Assembly (NCBI GenBank): GCA_009775355.1
Contig: VSPN01000003.1
Span: 1-64,000, forward strand
Direction: 5' to 3'
Length of the DNA: 64,000 nucleotides
Source of the DNA: Muribaculaceae bacterium
Lineage (GTDB): Bacteria; Bacteroidota; Bacteroidia; Bacteroidales; Muribaculaceae
This document shows, piece after piece, positions 28,109 to 37,013 of this stretch (the first letter of the stretch is position 1; every line of letters starts with the position of its first letter). The notes under the pieces were generated by a model. That model ran no database searches. It saw only the letters and a list, made by a program, of their open reading frames with translations, and had not been told where the DNA came from. Made by a program: the position numbers and the translations under genes.

Positions 28109-28758
28109 AGTTTCAGGCGCGACGTGTGATCGATCAGGATATGGTTGCCGACGGAAGTCGAGATTATTCCGGCTCCCTGTCTGTAGGCTTCTCCGGCTAT
28201 CAGCTCGGCGGCTATGCGGTTGTTTTGCTCGTCGAGATGGCTCACGGGTTCATCGAGAAGTATGAAATCGAAAGGCTGGCAGATGCTCCGTATTATGGCC
28301 ACGCGCTGCTGCTGTCCGACAGACATGCGTCCCGCCGGCGTGTCGCGCCGTGAGTCTATGCCGAGCTGCCCGAACCATTCGGCGATCATCCGGTCTGAGG
28401 CGTATCGTGTGAGCCGGTTTTTGAGCTGGACGTTTTCCCAGGCTGTAAGCTCAGGGAAAAGCGACAGTTCCTGCGGCAGATAGGCGAGATGACGGCGGCG
28501 TATTTCCTGCCACCGAGCCATGTCGAATCCGCGCGTATCCTCACCGTCGAAAAGTATTCGTCCGGAGTAGTCTGTCCGCGAACCGAATATATAGGCGCAC
28601 ATCGAAGACTTGCCTCCGCCGCTTGCCGCCTCCACCAGATAACGTTCTTCGCGTAAGAAGCGGGCGGAAGTGAGCCATATGTCGGAAACGGGGATCCGTT
28701 CGGATTCGAACACCCGGGGGAGGACTTGCTGAAGCTCGATGCTCTCCATCACTTGCAC
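28105..28758 (-). CDS. ABC transporter ATP-binding protein (217 aa)
   Basis: The Walker A segment is AASGGGKSS (about residue 42) with Ala in place of the first Gly; the Q-loop LPQELSLFPEL, signature MSVGQQQRVA, and Walker B with D-loop FILLDEPVSHLDEQ are intact. Where the H-loop histidine is expected the sequence reads IISTSVGNH, so the usual His appears to be Ser, although a His comes four residues later. This could slow hydrolysis or alter coupling. It belongs to the MacB/LolD-type ATPases and partners with the FtsX-like permease, with which it overlaps by 4 nt. It also overlaps the end of the DUF4836-like gene by 10 nt. Confidence 0.85.
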   Translation of the reverse strand: MQVMESIELQQVLPRVFESERIPVSDIWLTSARFLREERYLVEAASGGGKSSMCAYIFGSRTDYSGRILFDGEDTRGFDMARWQEIRRRHLAYLPQELSLFPELTAWENVQLKNRLTRYASDRMIAEWFGQLGIDSRRDTPAGRMSVGQQQRVAIIRSICQPFDFILLDEPVSHLDEQNNRIAAELIAGEAYRQGAGIISTSVGNHILIDHTSRLKL

Positions 28759-30119
28759 GGTGTCGGGGCGGGCGCGGATTCCCCGAGTCCGGCGTTTACA
28801 AGAGACACGAGGAAATTCTCGTCGGAATCGGCAGAGACAAGTATGGCCCGGAAGCTGACGCTGTTTCCTTCGGGGTGGAGGGTCAGCGAGCCGGCCGAAG
28901 CGAGTCCCGCCATGCCGACAGGTGTGCCCTGAGGCACAGAAGTGGCCACGCCACCGACCGAGTTCTTGAAATAACCGGCAAGATCGGCCACAGGTGTCTT
29001 GCCTGCCAGTTCCCCTTTGGATATGCGGAGTGTCTTGCCGTCGATCCTCACATCGAGTCCGGCTTCAGAAAGGAAAGAGGAGAGGGCGGCGGTGTTCTGT
29101 CCGGAAACAGACACGACGCCCCGGAGCGCGCTGCCGTCCTGCCCGAACGCCACTGCGGCTGTGCCGTCGATGGCTGAAAGAGCGTTGAGATAGACCCCGA
29201 AAACAGAGGGGCCTTTGGCAGACGCCTCTTTTTTCAGTTGTTCAATAAGTTTGGAAGGGAGTGAGAGGGCGGCCACTGCGTCGGCTGTGCCTCCGATTGA
29301 ACTGATGACACCGGTGTCGACTGTTCCGACGGGGAGCAGATAGCGCGCAAGACTGTTTTTAGAGTTGAAGATATCGGCAGTGATCTCGGTCTTTCCCTTG
29401 TCGAAGCTGACCGAGAGCCAGAACGAGGCCGGGTCTTCATAAAGGGTCTGGAGTGCCACCTGTATTACGGCGCGCTGCTCGAACGGGATCGATGATGTGT
29501 TGAGAAGCCCGGCGATGCTGCCGCGTCCCTCGATATCTTTTTTGAATTTGCAGAGATTTTCCGCCGCCGCGTCGGAGGCGAAACTCGACGCCTTGTCGAG
29601 CGAAGTGAAATGTCTGACTTCCTTGGGGTCGATCGATTTCTGACCGAGGTTGATCCAGAAACGGTTGCCCGCGATGGCAATGTTGCCGCCTGTCTCCACG
29701 CCTTCTGTAGTGGCGAATGTGTATCCGAGGTCGCTCTCCGCAACTTTTTTAAGTGCCGATGGGTCTGCCGCGATGCCTGAGAAATATGTGTAATATCCCA
29801 CGCGGAATATCACGGCCACCGAAGGCTCGATGCCGCTGCGACCGTTGAGGAAAGCGTCGGCGAGTCTGCGGGAGCTCTCGTCTTTGCCGGCAGAGAGAAG
29901 AGCCGAGATCTTTTCCGACGGGCTGATTTTCTCTCCGTCGACCTTGCAGCCGGCTTTCTCAAGTATTGCCTTGACATTGGCCACGGCCACGAGAGATGCG
30001 TCGGAAGGCACGGTGGCGATAAGATCGGATGCGTCGGCCGACTGTCCCGACGAACATGATGTGGAGGCTATGGCAAGAGCCGCCATGACCGAGATGAGGA
30101 AAAGGTGGATTGTTTTCAT
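28749..30119 (-). CDS. DUF4836-family lipoprotein (456 aa)
   Basis: A lipoprotein signal ends at Cys22 (ASTSC). The mature start, IATVPSDASLVAVANVKAI followed by LEKAGCKVDGEKIS, matches DUF4836 proteins, a Bacteroidetes family of unknown function. The rest is a two-lobed alpha/beta protein with repeated sheets. The 3' end overlaps the ABC ATPase gene by 10 nt, so the lipoprotein and the FtsX-type transporter are made together; it may be the partner or cargo of that transporter, which is inference. No promoter box was recognised in the short gap to tRNA-Tyr. Confidence 0.72.
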   Translation of the reverse strand: MKTIHLFLISVMAALAIASTSCSSGQSADASDLIATVPSDASLVAVANVKAILEKAGCKVDGEKISPSEKISALLSAGKDESSRRLADAFLNGRSGIEPSVAVIFRVGYYTYFSGIAADPSALKKVAESDLGYTFATTEGVETGGNIAIAGNRFWINLGQKSIDPKEVRHFTSLDKASSFASDAAAENLCKFKKDIEGRGSIAGLLNTSSIPFEQRAVIQVALQTLYEDPASFWLSVSFDKGKTEITADIFNSKNSLARYLLPVGTVDTGVISSIGGTADAVAALSLPSKLIEQLKKEASAKGPSVFGVYLNALSAIDGTAAVAFGQDGSALRGVVSVSGQNTAALSSFLSEAGLDVRIDGKTLRISKGELAGKTPVADLAGYFKNSVGGVATSVPQGTPVGMAGLASAGSLTLHPEGNSVSFRAILVSADSDENFLVSLVNAGLGESAPAPTPCK

Positions 30120-30198
30120 AATTCAGTAATTGTGATGAACCGGCGTTGCCGGCACGCCGTCTGTTTTGGCAGACATGCTTCAGGAAACGCACTTGTAT

Positions 30199-30230
30199 GA
30201 AAAAAGAGCGATCCGCAGGAGGAACGCTCT
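30199..30230 (-). terminator. Terminator of tRNA-Tyr
   Basis: On the minus strand AGAGCGTTCC pairs with GGATCGCTCT (30205-30230, one mismatch) and is followed by six T. It lies 26 nt after the tRNA. Confidence 0.75.
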
Positions 30231-30255
30231 AAATGGTGTTGTTATTGTTCTTGAG

Positions 30256-30338
30256 TGGGTGGTGATGGATTCGAACCACCGAAGGCGTAAGCCAGCAGAT
30301 TTACAGTCTGCCCCATTTGGCCACTCTGGTAACCACCC
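30256..30338 (-). tRNA. tRNA-Tyr (anticodon GTA)
   Basis: On the minus strand an 83-nt cloverleaf starts GGGTGGTTACCAGAGTGG, has an anticodon loop CTGTAAA giving GTA, a long variable arm (CTTACGCCTTCGG region), the T-arm GGTTCGAATCC and the closing acceptor strand ACCACCC plus discriminator A. The long variable arm is expected for bacterial tRNA-Tyr. CCA is not encoded. Confidence 0.95.
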
Positions 30339-30439
30339 GGATGCGGATGCAAAGTTAAGCAAAAAATCCGGAACAAAAAAATAAAAATCCGATAAATTTG
30401 CATTTTTGTTGAAGAACCTGTTGAAAAACAGGCAAAAGA

Positions 30440-30469
30440 CAGCCCCGGCATCGCCACATGCCGGGGCTG
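30440..30469 (-). terminator. Terminator of the second GLUG gene
   Basis: A perfect 12-bp stem (30440-30451 with 30458-30469), CAGCCCCGGCAT and complement, is followed on the minus strand by T-rich sequence. It lies 31 nt after the stop of the 2103-residue GLUG gene. Confidence 0.85.
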
Positions 30470-30499
30470 CTGTATTAGGCATACAAGTGGGATCTGTCG

Positions 30500-33400
30500 T
30501 TATCTTGCCATGACGCGTCTGACGCGTACAGATCCGTCTTTCATCACGGCGCGTTCCACACATGGTGTGCCCGGAACCGGCTGGGCCACAGATATGCCCT
30601 GAAGGTCAAAGTATTCTTTCGACAGGATGTTGTCATCGTCGCCCGTAAGGCTGACACCATTGTGGCCCTTGACGATGATTTCAAACTGTCTGAAGAGAGA
30701 ATGGTCCTCACTGAGGGTTACACGCATCCATCCTGTGCCGTCGGCTGTCGGGGTGGCTATGCCGCCCGACAGCGAGATGTTTTCAGACGAGGTCCATTCA
30801 AGACCGTCGAAATCGGCATACAGAATTTCGTGTTCCGATCCCGAAGCATTGTCGTCGGAACCGGTGAAGACTATTCCGTATATGGCCTCGAACCAGGTCG
30901 GAGCAGGATCATAAAGATCAGCCAGCACCGGCATTGCCCCGGGTGCATGTATGTAGGCGTCGCCGAGTTCAGCCGATGCCAGGGCATCTCGGCCAAGAGC
31001 TTCTGCCCCCATGTCGAGAGCCGACGACGGCACGCAGCACCCTTCGAGATAATATACGTTCGAACCGGCGGGAAGAGCCGCTGCGCCGTCGCTGCGCTGG
31101 TTGCCGATTGGGAATGCCGTGCCGCCAGATGCTGTCGCAGAGACTGTGCCGGTGTTGTAGACATCAGAAATCTGAGCTTCGTTGCCGAATCGCTGTGCCA
31201 CGATTCCGGCAACCTGCGTCAGTCCTGTGACGGCACCTGTGTTGTAGCAGTCTGATATGAATCCGGCATACGACACCGAACCCATGCGGCCTACGATTCC
31301 CGCCACGCCCTGTGTGTCGGAACCTCCGGCGATCGGGCCGGCCAGACCGGTCACGTCACCGATGTTGGCACATCCGGTTATATCCCTGTTGGTATAACCG
31401 GCAATTCCTCCTACCCAGCAGCCGTCGGTTGTGACGGTTCCGGAGTTCCAGCTGTTGCGGACTGCGCCGTAAGCACTTCCCGAAATGCCGCCGACACTCG
31501 ACAGAGAGAACCCTGACGTGTCTTCTATGTCGGTGCCTCCGAAGAATGCCGTTACGTTGCCGCTGTTTCGGCATTCTGTCACAGGCGTGCCGTTCTTGCC
31601 GGTAATGCCACCGATGTCGTTTCCGCCCCATGCGGTCACGTTGCCGAAGTTGCGGCAGTCCCTTATATAAGAGCCTGCGTCTTCAGCAGAAGATCCGTTG
31701 GCGCATCCCGCGATACCGCCTGCAAAAGTGTCGGCAAAGCCCTTGGCGCCGAGGTTGGTGGCCTCGATGTCGCCACGGTTCTCGCAGTTGTCCATGATGA
31801 AGTCGGACTCACTGACGATGCCCGCTATGCCGCCGACGCCGATCACGGCGCATATGGCGCCTTCGTTCCGGCAGCTGTAGATATGGACCTGAGCCTTGTT
31901 GAGCGACTTGTCGGTGTCATTTCCGCCGATGATGCCGCCGACGCCTGTCGCTTTCGGGGTATATATGCCGGCGGTATTCTCGCATTGGCTGATCTCGAGC
32001 AGCGCGCCAGAGGAGTGCTTGCCGATGATTCCCCCGACATTGCCGGAGGCGGATACAAGCCGGCCTTCATTCCGGCATCCGGTGAATTCACCTCCGGCCA
32101 TGCCGGCTATGCCGCCGAGCACCTTGCCCTGGGCATTGCCGCCGAGGGTGCCTTTATTGACGCAGTCGGCCACATGAGAGCCGGCTTCAGCCTTTCCGGC
32201 TATTCCTCCGGTGCCATATGCCTTCTCCGACATGACTGAGCCGAGGTTGGTGCATCCGCTAATGGCCGCTCCGGTCTTGAGCAGTGCAACGATGCCGCCG
32301 GCCGGGTCTCCGGTAGATGCCACCGTTCCCTTGTTGACACAGTTGTAGACCGCGCCTTCGAGCTGTGCGGCCACGCCGCCGGCGGCATAGCCGGTCATGG
32401 TGTTGGCCACGGTCAGGTCATGTATCGTGCCCTGCGGGCCGACCTGTCCGAACAGACCGGTGTTCTTACCCGGTTTGGCAGTGGTGCAGGAGTAGACGAT
32501 GCCGCTGACGGTCTTGCCGTTGCCGTCGAACGATCCGTTGAACTTGGTGGTTCCGTCGCCTCCCACAGGCTCGAATGCCTCATCTTCCGAATAAGTCAGG
32601 TCGGCGTCAAGTATGTAATGCATGTTGAGGCAGTCGTAGGCGTTTCTGGATATGAATGACGCCAGAGTCGCCAGATCCTCCTTGTTTCTGATCACGTAGG
32701 GAGCCTCTGCCGTGCCTTCGCCGTCGAAGAGCACGGGAAGCGATGTCAGAGCATAGGTCTTCACCGCCGCGCCGTCGAGTCCGGCCGTGACAGAAGCCTT
32801 TGCGCTGAGGTCTCCTTCGGGAACTGTCACCTTGACCGTGCTGCCGTCGATGGCGAAAGACTCGCTTTCCGACACGCTCCATGTCACGCCTTCGGGAGAA
32901 TGCAGCCCGACGTCGGAACCGAGATTCGCGACAGACTGGCCTTTGGCGAACGCTATGTAGGTCGAGCGCAGCAGGGCGGCGCGTGGTTCGGCGGCGAAAG
33001 CCCTGAGCACCGGATAGCTTCCCTCCTTAAGGTCAAGGATCTCGGCGGGTATGCCCTCTGGCGCGGCTCCGCTCACGAGTTCCTGTGTGGAGAGGGCTAT
33101 GCAGCCGGGCAGCGGATTGAGCGATGCACCCACCGTAGAGAGCGATGCGTCATAGACTGCACCCGATACGCTGTTGTTGCGGATTTCGTTGGCGATCATG
33201 CCGTTGGTGTTGTCCTTGACGGTTGTCACCGCGCCGAGGCTCAGACAGCGTGAGATCTCGCCCGTGTCGGAATAAGATCCGAGAGTGGCGGCGATTCCGG
33301 CAGCCTTGACGTTGGCACGGACTTCACCGAGATTGGCCGAACGGTCTATTCGCCCGTAGTTTATGGCCGCTATGCCTCCCGACACTTCCGAGGTCTTTTT

Positions 33401-36400
33401 GTCGGCTATTGTCACGTCGCCGTCGTTCTGGCAGAGGTCTATGAGTCCGGTGTTGGCTCCGGCGATGCCGCCGGCTCCGGTCTTGATGGCGTTTTGCTGT
33501 ATCGTTATAGTGCCGGCGTTGTAGCATCCGGTCACGGTGCCGTCGTTCTCGCCGACGATGCCGCCGGTGGCCATTCCGTTGGCACCTATGGCCGCGTAGT
33601 TGCGGCAGTTCTCGATTGTGCCGAAGCTGATGCCGGCTATCGAGCCTGACATGCTGTAGACATCATATGTGCAGTCAGCGGCGATGACGGTGTTCTTTAC
33701 TGTTCCGTTCGTTCCGATGTGAGAGAAAAGTCCGCCGTACTGATACGACTTGTTGCCAGTCACTCCTCCAGAAGCCGTACGGAAAGCTGTCTTGACCGAA
33801 AGATTGTGGAACGCGTGTCCGTTGCCGTCGAAAGTGCCCTGGAAGGGGCGGGTCATTACAGGATATCCGATGCAGACGAATTCCGGGTCTTCCGATGCGT
33901 CGATGTCATCGGTCATGCGGAACGAGTCTCCGCGATGTGACTGCCCGTAGACGGTGACAGCCGAATTGAGAGTGGCCATGTCGGATATGTTGCGGATCAG
34001 GAACGGGTCCGCAGCCGTGCCGGAACCCTCGAAGAGCTTGGGCACTACGCTGACCATGAGCATTTTGACTATATCGCCCTGTGTGGCGACGATCCAATTG
34101 CTTCCATATTGGGATCCTATCACGGCATTATGACCTGATATAGAGAGCGAGGGAGTGGATTCAGTCAGGTTTCCGTCGGTGCCGAGTATGGCCCATCTCA
34201 CCGATGCCGCGCCGTCAAGTCTGAAGTTTTTCTTGACGTTGGTGTGGTTTTCACCAGTAGCAAGAACGACCGGAGCCGCGAGAAGGATTCCGGCGTCTGT
34301 TCCGCTTACGGAAGCTGGAACCGGGTAGCGGCCTTCAGCCGCGATCCAGGTCTGAGGGCTGAATCCTTCAGGAAGCGAGCCGGAAGTCAGTTCGGCGGTG
34401 CCGAGGGCGTAGGTGTCATCCTCAAGCAGATTTATCTGGCTGTCGGCAACGCAGTCTGTGAATATCATGGCCGCAGCCTCTTCCGAAGTGAAAGGGTCGA
34501 GCACTGGCACAGCCCCGTAGATGCCGCATCCCGCTCCCGATGCCGAGTATATCTGTCCGGCGGAAAGAACCCTTCTTACGCTGCTCACCTGGCCGAGACG
34601 GTGTTCGCCGCCGCCTGAAATGAAAGTGAGCGAGGCGATTCCCACCACTCCTCCGGTGAACACCTTTGGCAGAGAAGTCTCCAGAATAAGGCCGCCGTTC
34701 GCGCAGTCTTCGATCGTTGTCGACGAAATATAGGCCGCGATGCCTCCGCAATACGATTTGGGCAGAGTCTGGTCGGAGTTCCAGTCAAGGCCTGTGGCCG
34801 AGAGAGTCGCCGTGTTTATGCAGCGTTCGATTACAGAGGGGTCCTCGGTCTTGGAGCCGTGAGACACGGCGGCGATGCCGCCTATGTAGGCGTAGCCTGT
34901 GGCGTCGGTTATGGTTCCGCTTGCAGTGCAGTCATGTATGTGGCCCTTGAAACCGTTTGAGGCAGAAGAAAGAGTCTGGGCCGCGATTCCCGCGATATGC
35001 CGGTATGAAGTGCTGAGAGCGCCGATCATCGACATTTGTCCGGAGTAGTGGCAGTTGCCGATCTCGCCGCAGTTGTAGCCGGTGATGCCTCCGCTGGCTC
35101 CGTATCCCTGTATCGTTGATGAGACGCGGCAGGAGGTGATGCTTCCGGTGTTCATGCCGGCGATTCCGCCCGCCACCTCCGATTGGGTTCTGAGCAGCGA
35201 CGAGGTGACATTGATTCCGGAGATCGATCCTCCGGCGTTGGATCCCGTCAGGATGCCGCAGTTGGCCCCCGATGAGTACATGCTGAAACCGCTGATGTTC
35301 AGATCGCGTATCACGGCCCGGTTTCCGGTCACGCCGAAGAGACCGGTGTATGCGAATCCGAATCCGTTGTAAGTCAGTCCGGAAATAGTCTTCGAGTTTC
35401 CGTCGAATGTGCCGTTGAATGGCGTCTCGCCGTCGCCTATCGGTTCGAAAAGAGTCTCTGACGACATGTCGATGTCGTTGGCGAGCCGGTAGTGGGCGGT
35501 CGAATATCCGGGCTGCGACATGGCACCCGACATGGCCCGCAGGTCAGCGGGTGTGCTGATCAGATAGGGGTCGGCGGGAGTTCCCGTTCCGGAGAAGCCG
35601 ATCTCGACCGGTTCGGGGAAGATTATGTCGGCTCCCTGCAGAATGTATGTTATCGGAGAAGCGGCGAGCCGTATGTTGGCCGAAGAGGTTATTCTGCGGG
35701 TCGCGATGATCAGATTGTCGAACACAAGTCTGTTGTCGTCGGTCACGGTGCAGACCGAACTGCGTCCCGAGTCGGCCTGACCGGTGGAATAGTCGGCATA
35801 ATATGCGTAAAGGTTTCCATAGCCGCCGGCGTTGCTGACGAACTGCGGAGACAGAATGCCTGTGTGCTGCGGTGTCAGCCTGACGTTGACGGCGCGGCCG
35901 AAAGTAGTCTGTCCCATGTTGAGAAGCCATAGGCCGGAGGCGTTGTCCTGAAACCACGCTCCTTCGAAAGAGTTCTCCTTTTCGTTGCCCTGCTGGTCTG
36001 TGGTGGAGAACGATGCAGTCATGTTGGGCACGAGCCACCGCGAGCTTTCGGAGACGAAGAGGACAGTGCCGTTATATCCCTTGTCGGTGGTGTGGTTGAC
36101 CACCAGTGCCCATGCGCCCATTGACCAGTTGCCCTCCTCGTCGCGCGAGCAGACCACCGGGTCGGTGAGGCTGTATGTGTTTGTGGCCAGATCGACGGGG
36201 CAGAACCAGATGTTGCCGTAGGTCGTGTTGTTGGTTATGTATTTCTGTGCGGCGATCTCGGCCGAGCCATCGTCGGCGAATGTCACGGCGAGAGTCGAGG
36301 ATGTCTGGCCGTACACACCTTTTACCTTGTATGTCTTGACCGATGTGCCGGTGACATTGAACGTGATTGTATATGTGTTGATCTCCGGAGAACCGAGCAC

Positions 36401-36811
36401 ACGGTCGGCCGAAAAAAACTTCTCGTTGTTGACCGGAAGTTCAGGCACACGCATTCCTTTGGGTAGGCGTGCGGGCCGGACGATGCCGATCTTTCCTTCG
36501 GAGAATCCAGTCACTGGATTAAGGTCTTCCGGACTCGGCTCCGAGTTCTGCACGGAAGGATCTTCCGGCGGAAGCTGTCTGAAGCTTTCCGCCGACGTGC
36601 GTGTGCGTGCGTCAAGCACGGTCTGGATCTCGGATCCGGTTTCGGACAGTGTGTCCTGCGGGGCTTTTACGCCTCTTTCATCCATGACCGGCAGAGGCGG
36701 AGACTCTGGTAATTCCGGCAGCTGGATCTGGGGACCGGAGATTCCGGCCCGGGTCACGAAGGCTGCGGCTAAAGTCGCGGCAGCTGTGATGAGTCTGATC
36801 TTGGCATTCAT
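30500..36811 (-). CDS. Giant secreted GLUG-repeat protein (2103 aa)
   Basis: A signal peptide (residues 1-22, ATLAAAFVTRAG) is followed by a Pro-rich stretch (LPELPESPPLPV). Three modules start with GTGTPADPYLISTPADL (about 407), GSGTAADPFLIRNISDM (about 927) and GEGTAEAPYVIRNKEDL (about 1359). Each carries FNG-x-FDGN-G-x and dozens of GGI(A/T)G or GGIVG repeats of the GLUG family, a beta-helix-forming surface repeat. The C-terminus YFDLQGISVAQPVPGTPCVE is a Por/T9SS-type tail. It shares this layout with the protein at 765-6686 and is its paralogue. It stands alone, with a promoter box at 36887-36894 and a terminator at 30440, and is divergent from a membrane regulator that may control it. 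Binding of host or dietary glycan is only a guess. Confidence 0.87.
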   Translation of the reverse strand: MNAKIRLITAAATLAAAFVTRAGISGPQIQLPELPESPPLPVMDERGVKAPQDTLSETGSEIQTVLDARTRTSAESFRQLPPEDPSVQNSEPSPEDLNPVTGFSEGKIGIVRPARLPKGMRVPELPVNNEKFFSADRVLGSPEINTYTITFNVTGTSVKTYKVKGVYGQTSSTLAVTFADDGSAEIAAQKYITNNTTYGNIWFCPVDLATNTYSLTDPVVCSRDEEGNWSMGAWALVVNHTTDKGYNGTVLFVSESSRWLVPNMTASFSTTDQQGNEKENSFEGAWFQDNASGLWLLNMGQTTFGRAVNVRLTPQHTGILSPQFVSNAGGYGNLYAYYADYSTGQADSGRSSVCTVTDDNRLVFDNLIIATRRITSSANIRLAASPITYILQGADIIFPEPVEIGFSGTGTPADPYLISTPADLRAMSGAMSQPGYSTAHYRLANDIDMSSETLFEPIGDGETPFNGTFDGNSKTISGLTYNGFGFAYTGLFGVTGNRAVIRDLNISGFSMYSSGANCGILTGSNAGGSISGINVTSSLLRTQSEVAGGIAGMNTGSITSCRVSSTIQGYGASGGITGYNCGEIGNCHYSGQMSMIGALSTSYRHIAGIAAQTLSSASNGFKGHIHDCTASGTITDATGYAYIGGIAAVSHGSKTEDPSVIERCINTATLSATGLDWNSDQTLPKSYCGGIAAYISSTTIEDCANGGLILETSLPKVFTGGVVGIASLTFISGGGEHRLGQVSSVRRVLSAGQIYSASGAGCGIYGAVPVLDPFTSEEAAAMIFTDCVADSQINLLEDDTYALGTAELTSGSLPEGFSPQTWIAAEGRYPVPASVSGTDAGILLAAPVVLATGENHTNVKKNFRLDGAASVRWAILGTDGNLTESTPSLSISGHNAVIGSQYGSNWIVATQGDIVKMLMVSVVPKLFEGSGTAADPFLIRNISDMATLNSAVTVYGQSHRGDSFRMTDDIDASEDPEFVCIGYPVMTRPFQGTFDGNGHAFHNLSVKTAFRTASGGVTGNKSYQYGGLFSHIGTNGTVKNTVIAADCTYDVYSMSGSIAGISFGTIENCRNYAAIGANGMATGGIVGENDGTVTGCYNAGTITIQQNAIKTGAGGIAGANTGLIDLCQNDGDVTIADKKTSEVSGGIAAINYGRIDRSANLGEVRANVKAAGIAATLGSYSDTGEISRCLSLGAVTTVKDNTNGMIANEIRNNSVSGAVYDASLSTVGASLNPLPGCIALSTQELVSGAAPEGIPAEILDLKEGSYPVLRAFAAEPRAALLRSTYIAFAKGQSVANLGSDVGLHSPEGVTWSVSESESFAIDGSTVKVTVPEGDLSAKASVTAGLDGAAVKTYALTSLPVLFDGEGTAEAPYVIRNKEDLATLASFISRNAYDCLNMHYILDADLTYSEDEAFEPVGGDGTTKFNGSFDGNGKTVSGIVYSCTTAKPGKNTGLFGQVGPQGTIHDLTVANTMTGYAAGGVAAQLEGAVYNCVNKGTVASTGDPAGGIVALLKTGAAISGCTNLGSVMSEKAYGTGGIAGKAEAGSHVADCVNKGTLGGNAQGKVLGGIAGMAGGEFTGCRNEGRLVSASGNVGGIIGKHSSGALLEISQCENTAGIYTPKATGVGGIIGGNDTDKSLNKAQVHIYSCRNEGAICAVIGVGGIAGIVSESDFIMDNCENRGDIEATNLGAKGFADTFAGGIAGCANGSSAEDAGSYIRDCRNFGNVTAWGGNDIGGITGKNGTPVTECRNSGNVTAFFGGTDIEDTSGFSLSSVGGISGSAYGAVRNSWNSGTVTTDGCWVGGIAGYTNRDITGCANIGDVTGLAGPIAGGSDTQGVAGIVGRMGSVSYAGFISDCYNTGAVTGLTQVAGIVAQRFGNEAQISDVYNTGTVSATASGGTAFPIGNQRSDGAAALPAGSNVYYLEGCCVPSSALDMGAEALGRDALASAELGDAYIHAPGAMPVLADLYDPAPTWFEAIYGIVFTGSDDNASGSEHEILYADFDGLEWTSSENISLSGGIATPTADGTGWMRVTLSEDHSLFRQFEIIVKGHNGVSLTGDDDNILSKEYFDLQGISVAQPVPGTPCVERAVMKDGSVRVRRVMAR

Positions 36812-36886
36812 GACGATCGGTTAAAAGTTGAACAATCTGATCCGCCGGCAGACGCCTTGTCTGCATCGACAATCGGGTTAACGCCG

Positions 36887-36894
36887 CAAATATA
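36887..36894 (-). promoter_or_regulatory. -7 box (TATATTTG) of the GLUG gene
   Basis: TATATTTG on the minus strand gives a leader of about 70 nt. No TTTG is seen at the usual spacing. An inverted repeat ACATCAT-N8-ATGATGT (36920-36941) lies just upstream, between this box and the divergent promoter, and could be a regulator site. Confidence 0.45.
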
Positions 36895-37001
36895 GGGCGG
36901 GAAATGAATAAACCGAAAAACATCATATAGACAAATGATGTACAAAATCAAAAAATGCCTGAAAATATTTATGTTGTAAATGGTTTGTTGTGTGAAAAGA
37001 C

Positions 37002-37009
37002 TAATTTTG
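37002..37009 (+). promoter_or_regulatory. -7 box TAATTTTG, 4 nt before ATG
   Basis: TAATTTTG is followed by TAAT and the ATG at 37014. Transcription is expected to begin at about the start codon. The -33 element is not clear. Confidence 0.55.
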
Positions 37010-37013
37010 TAAT

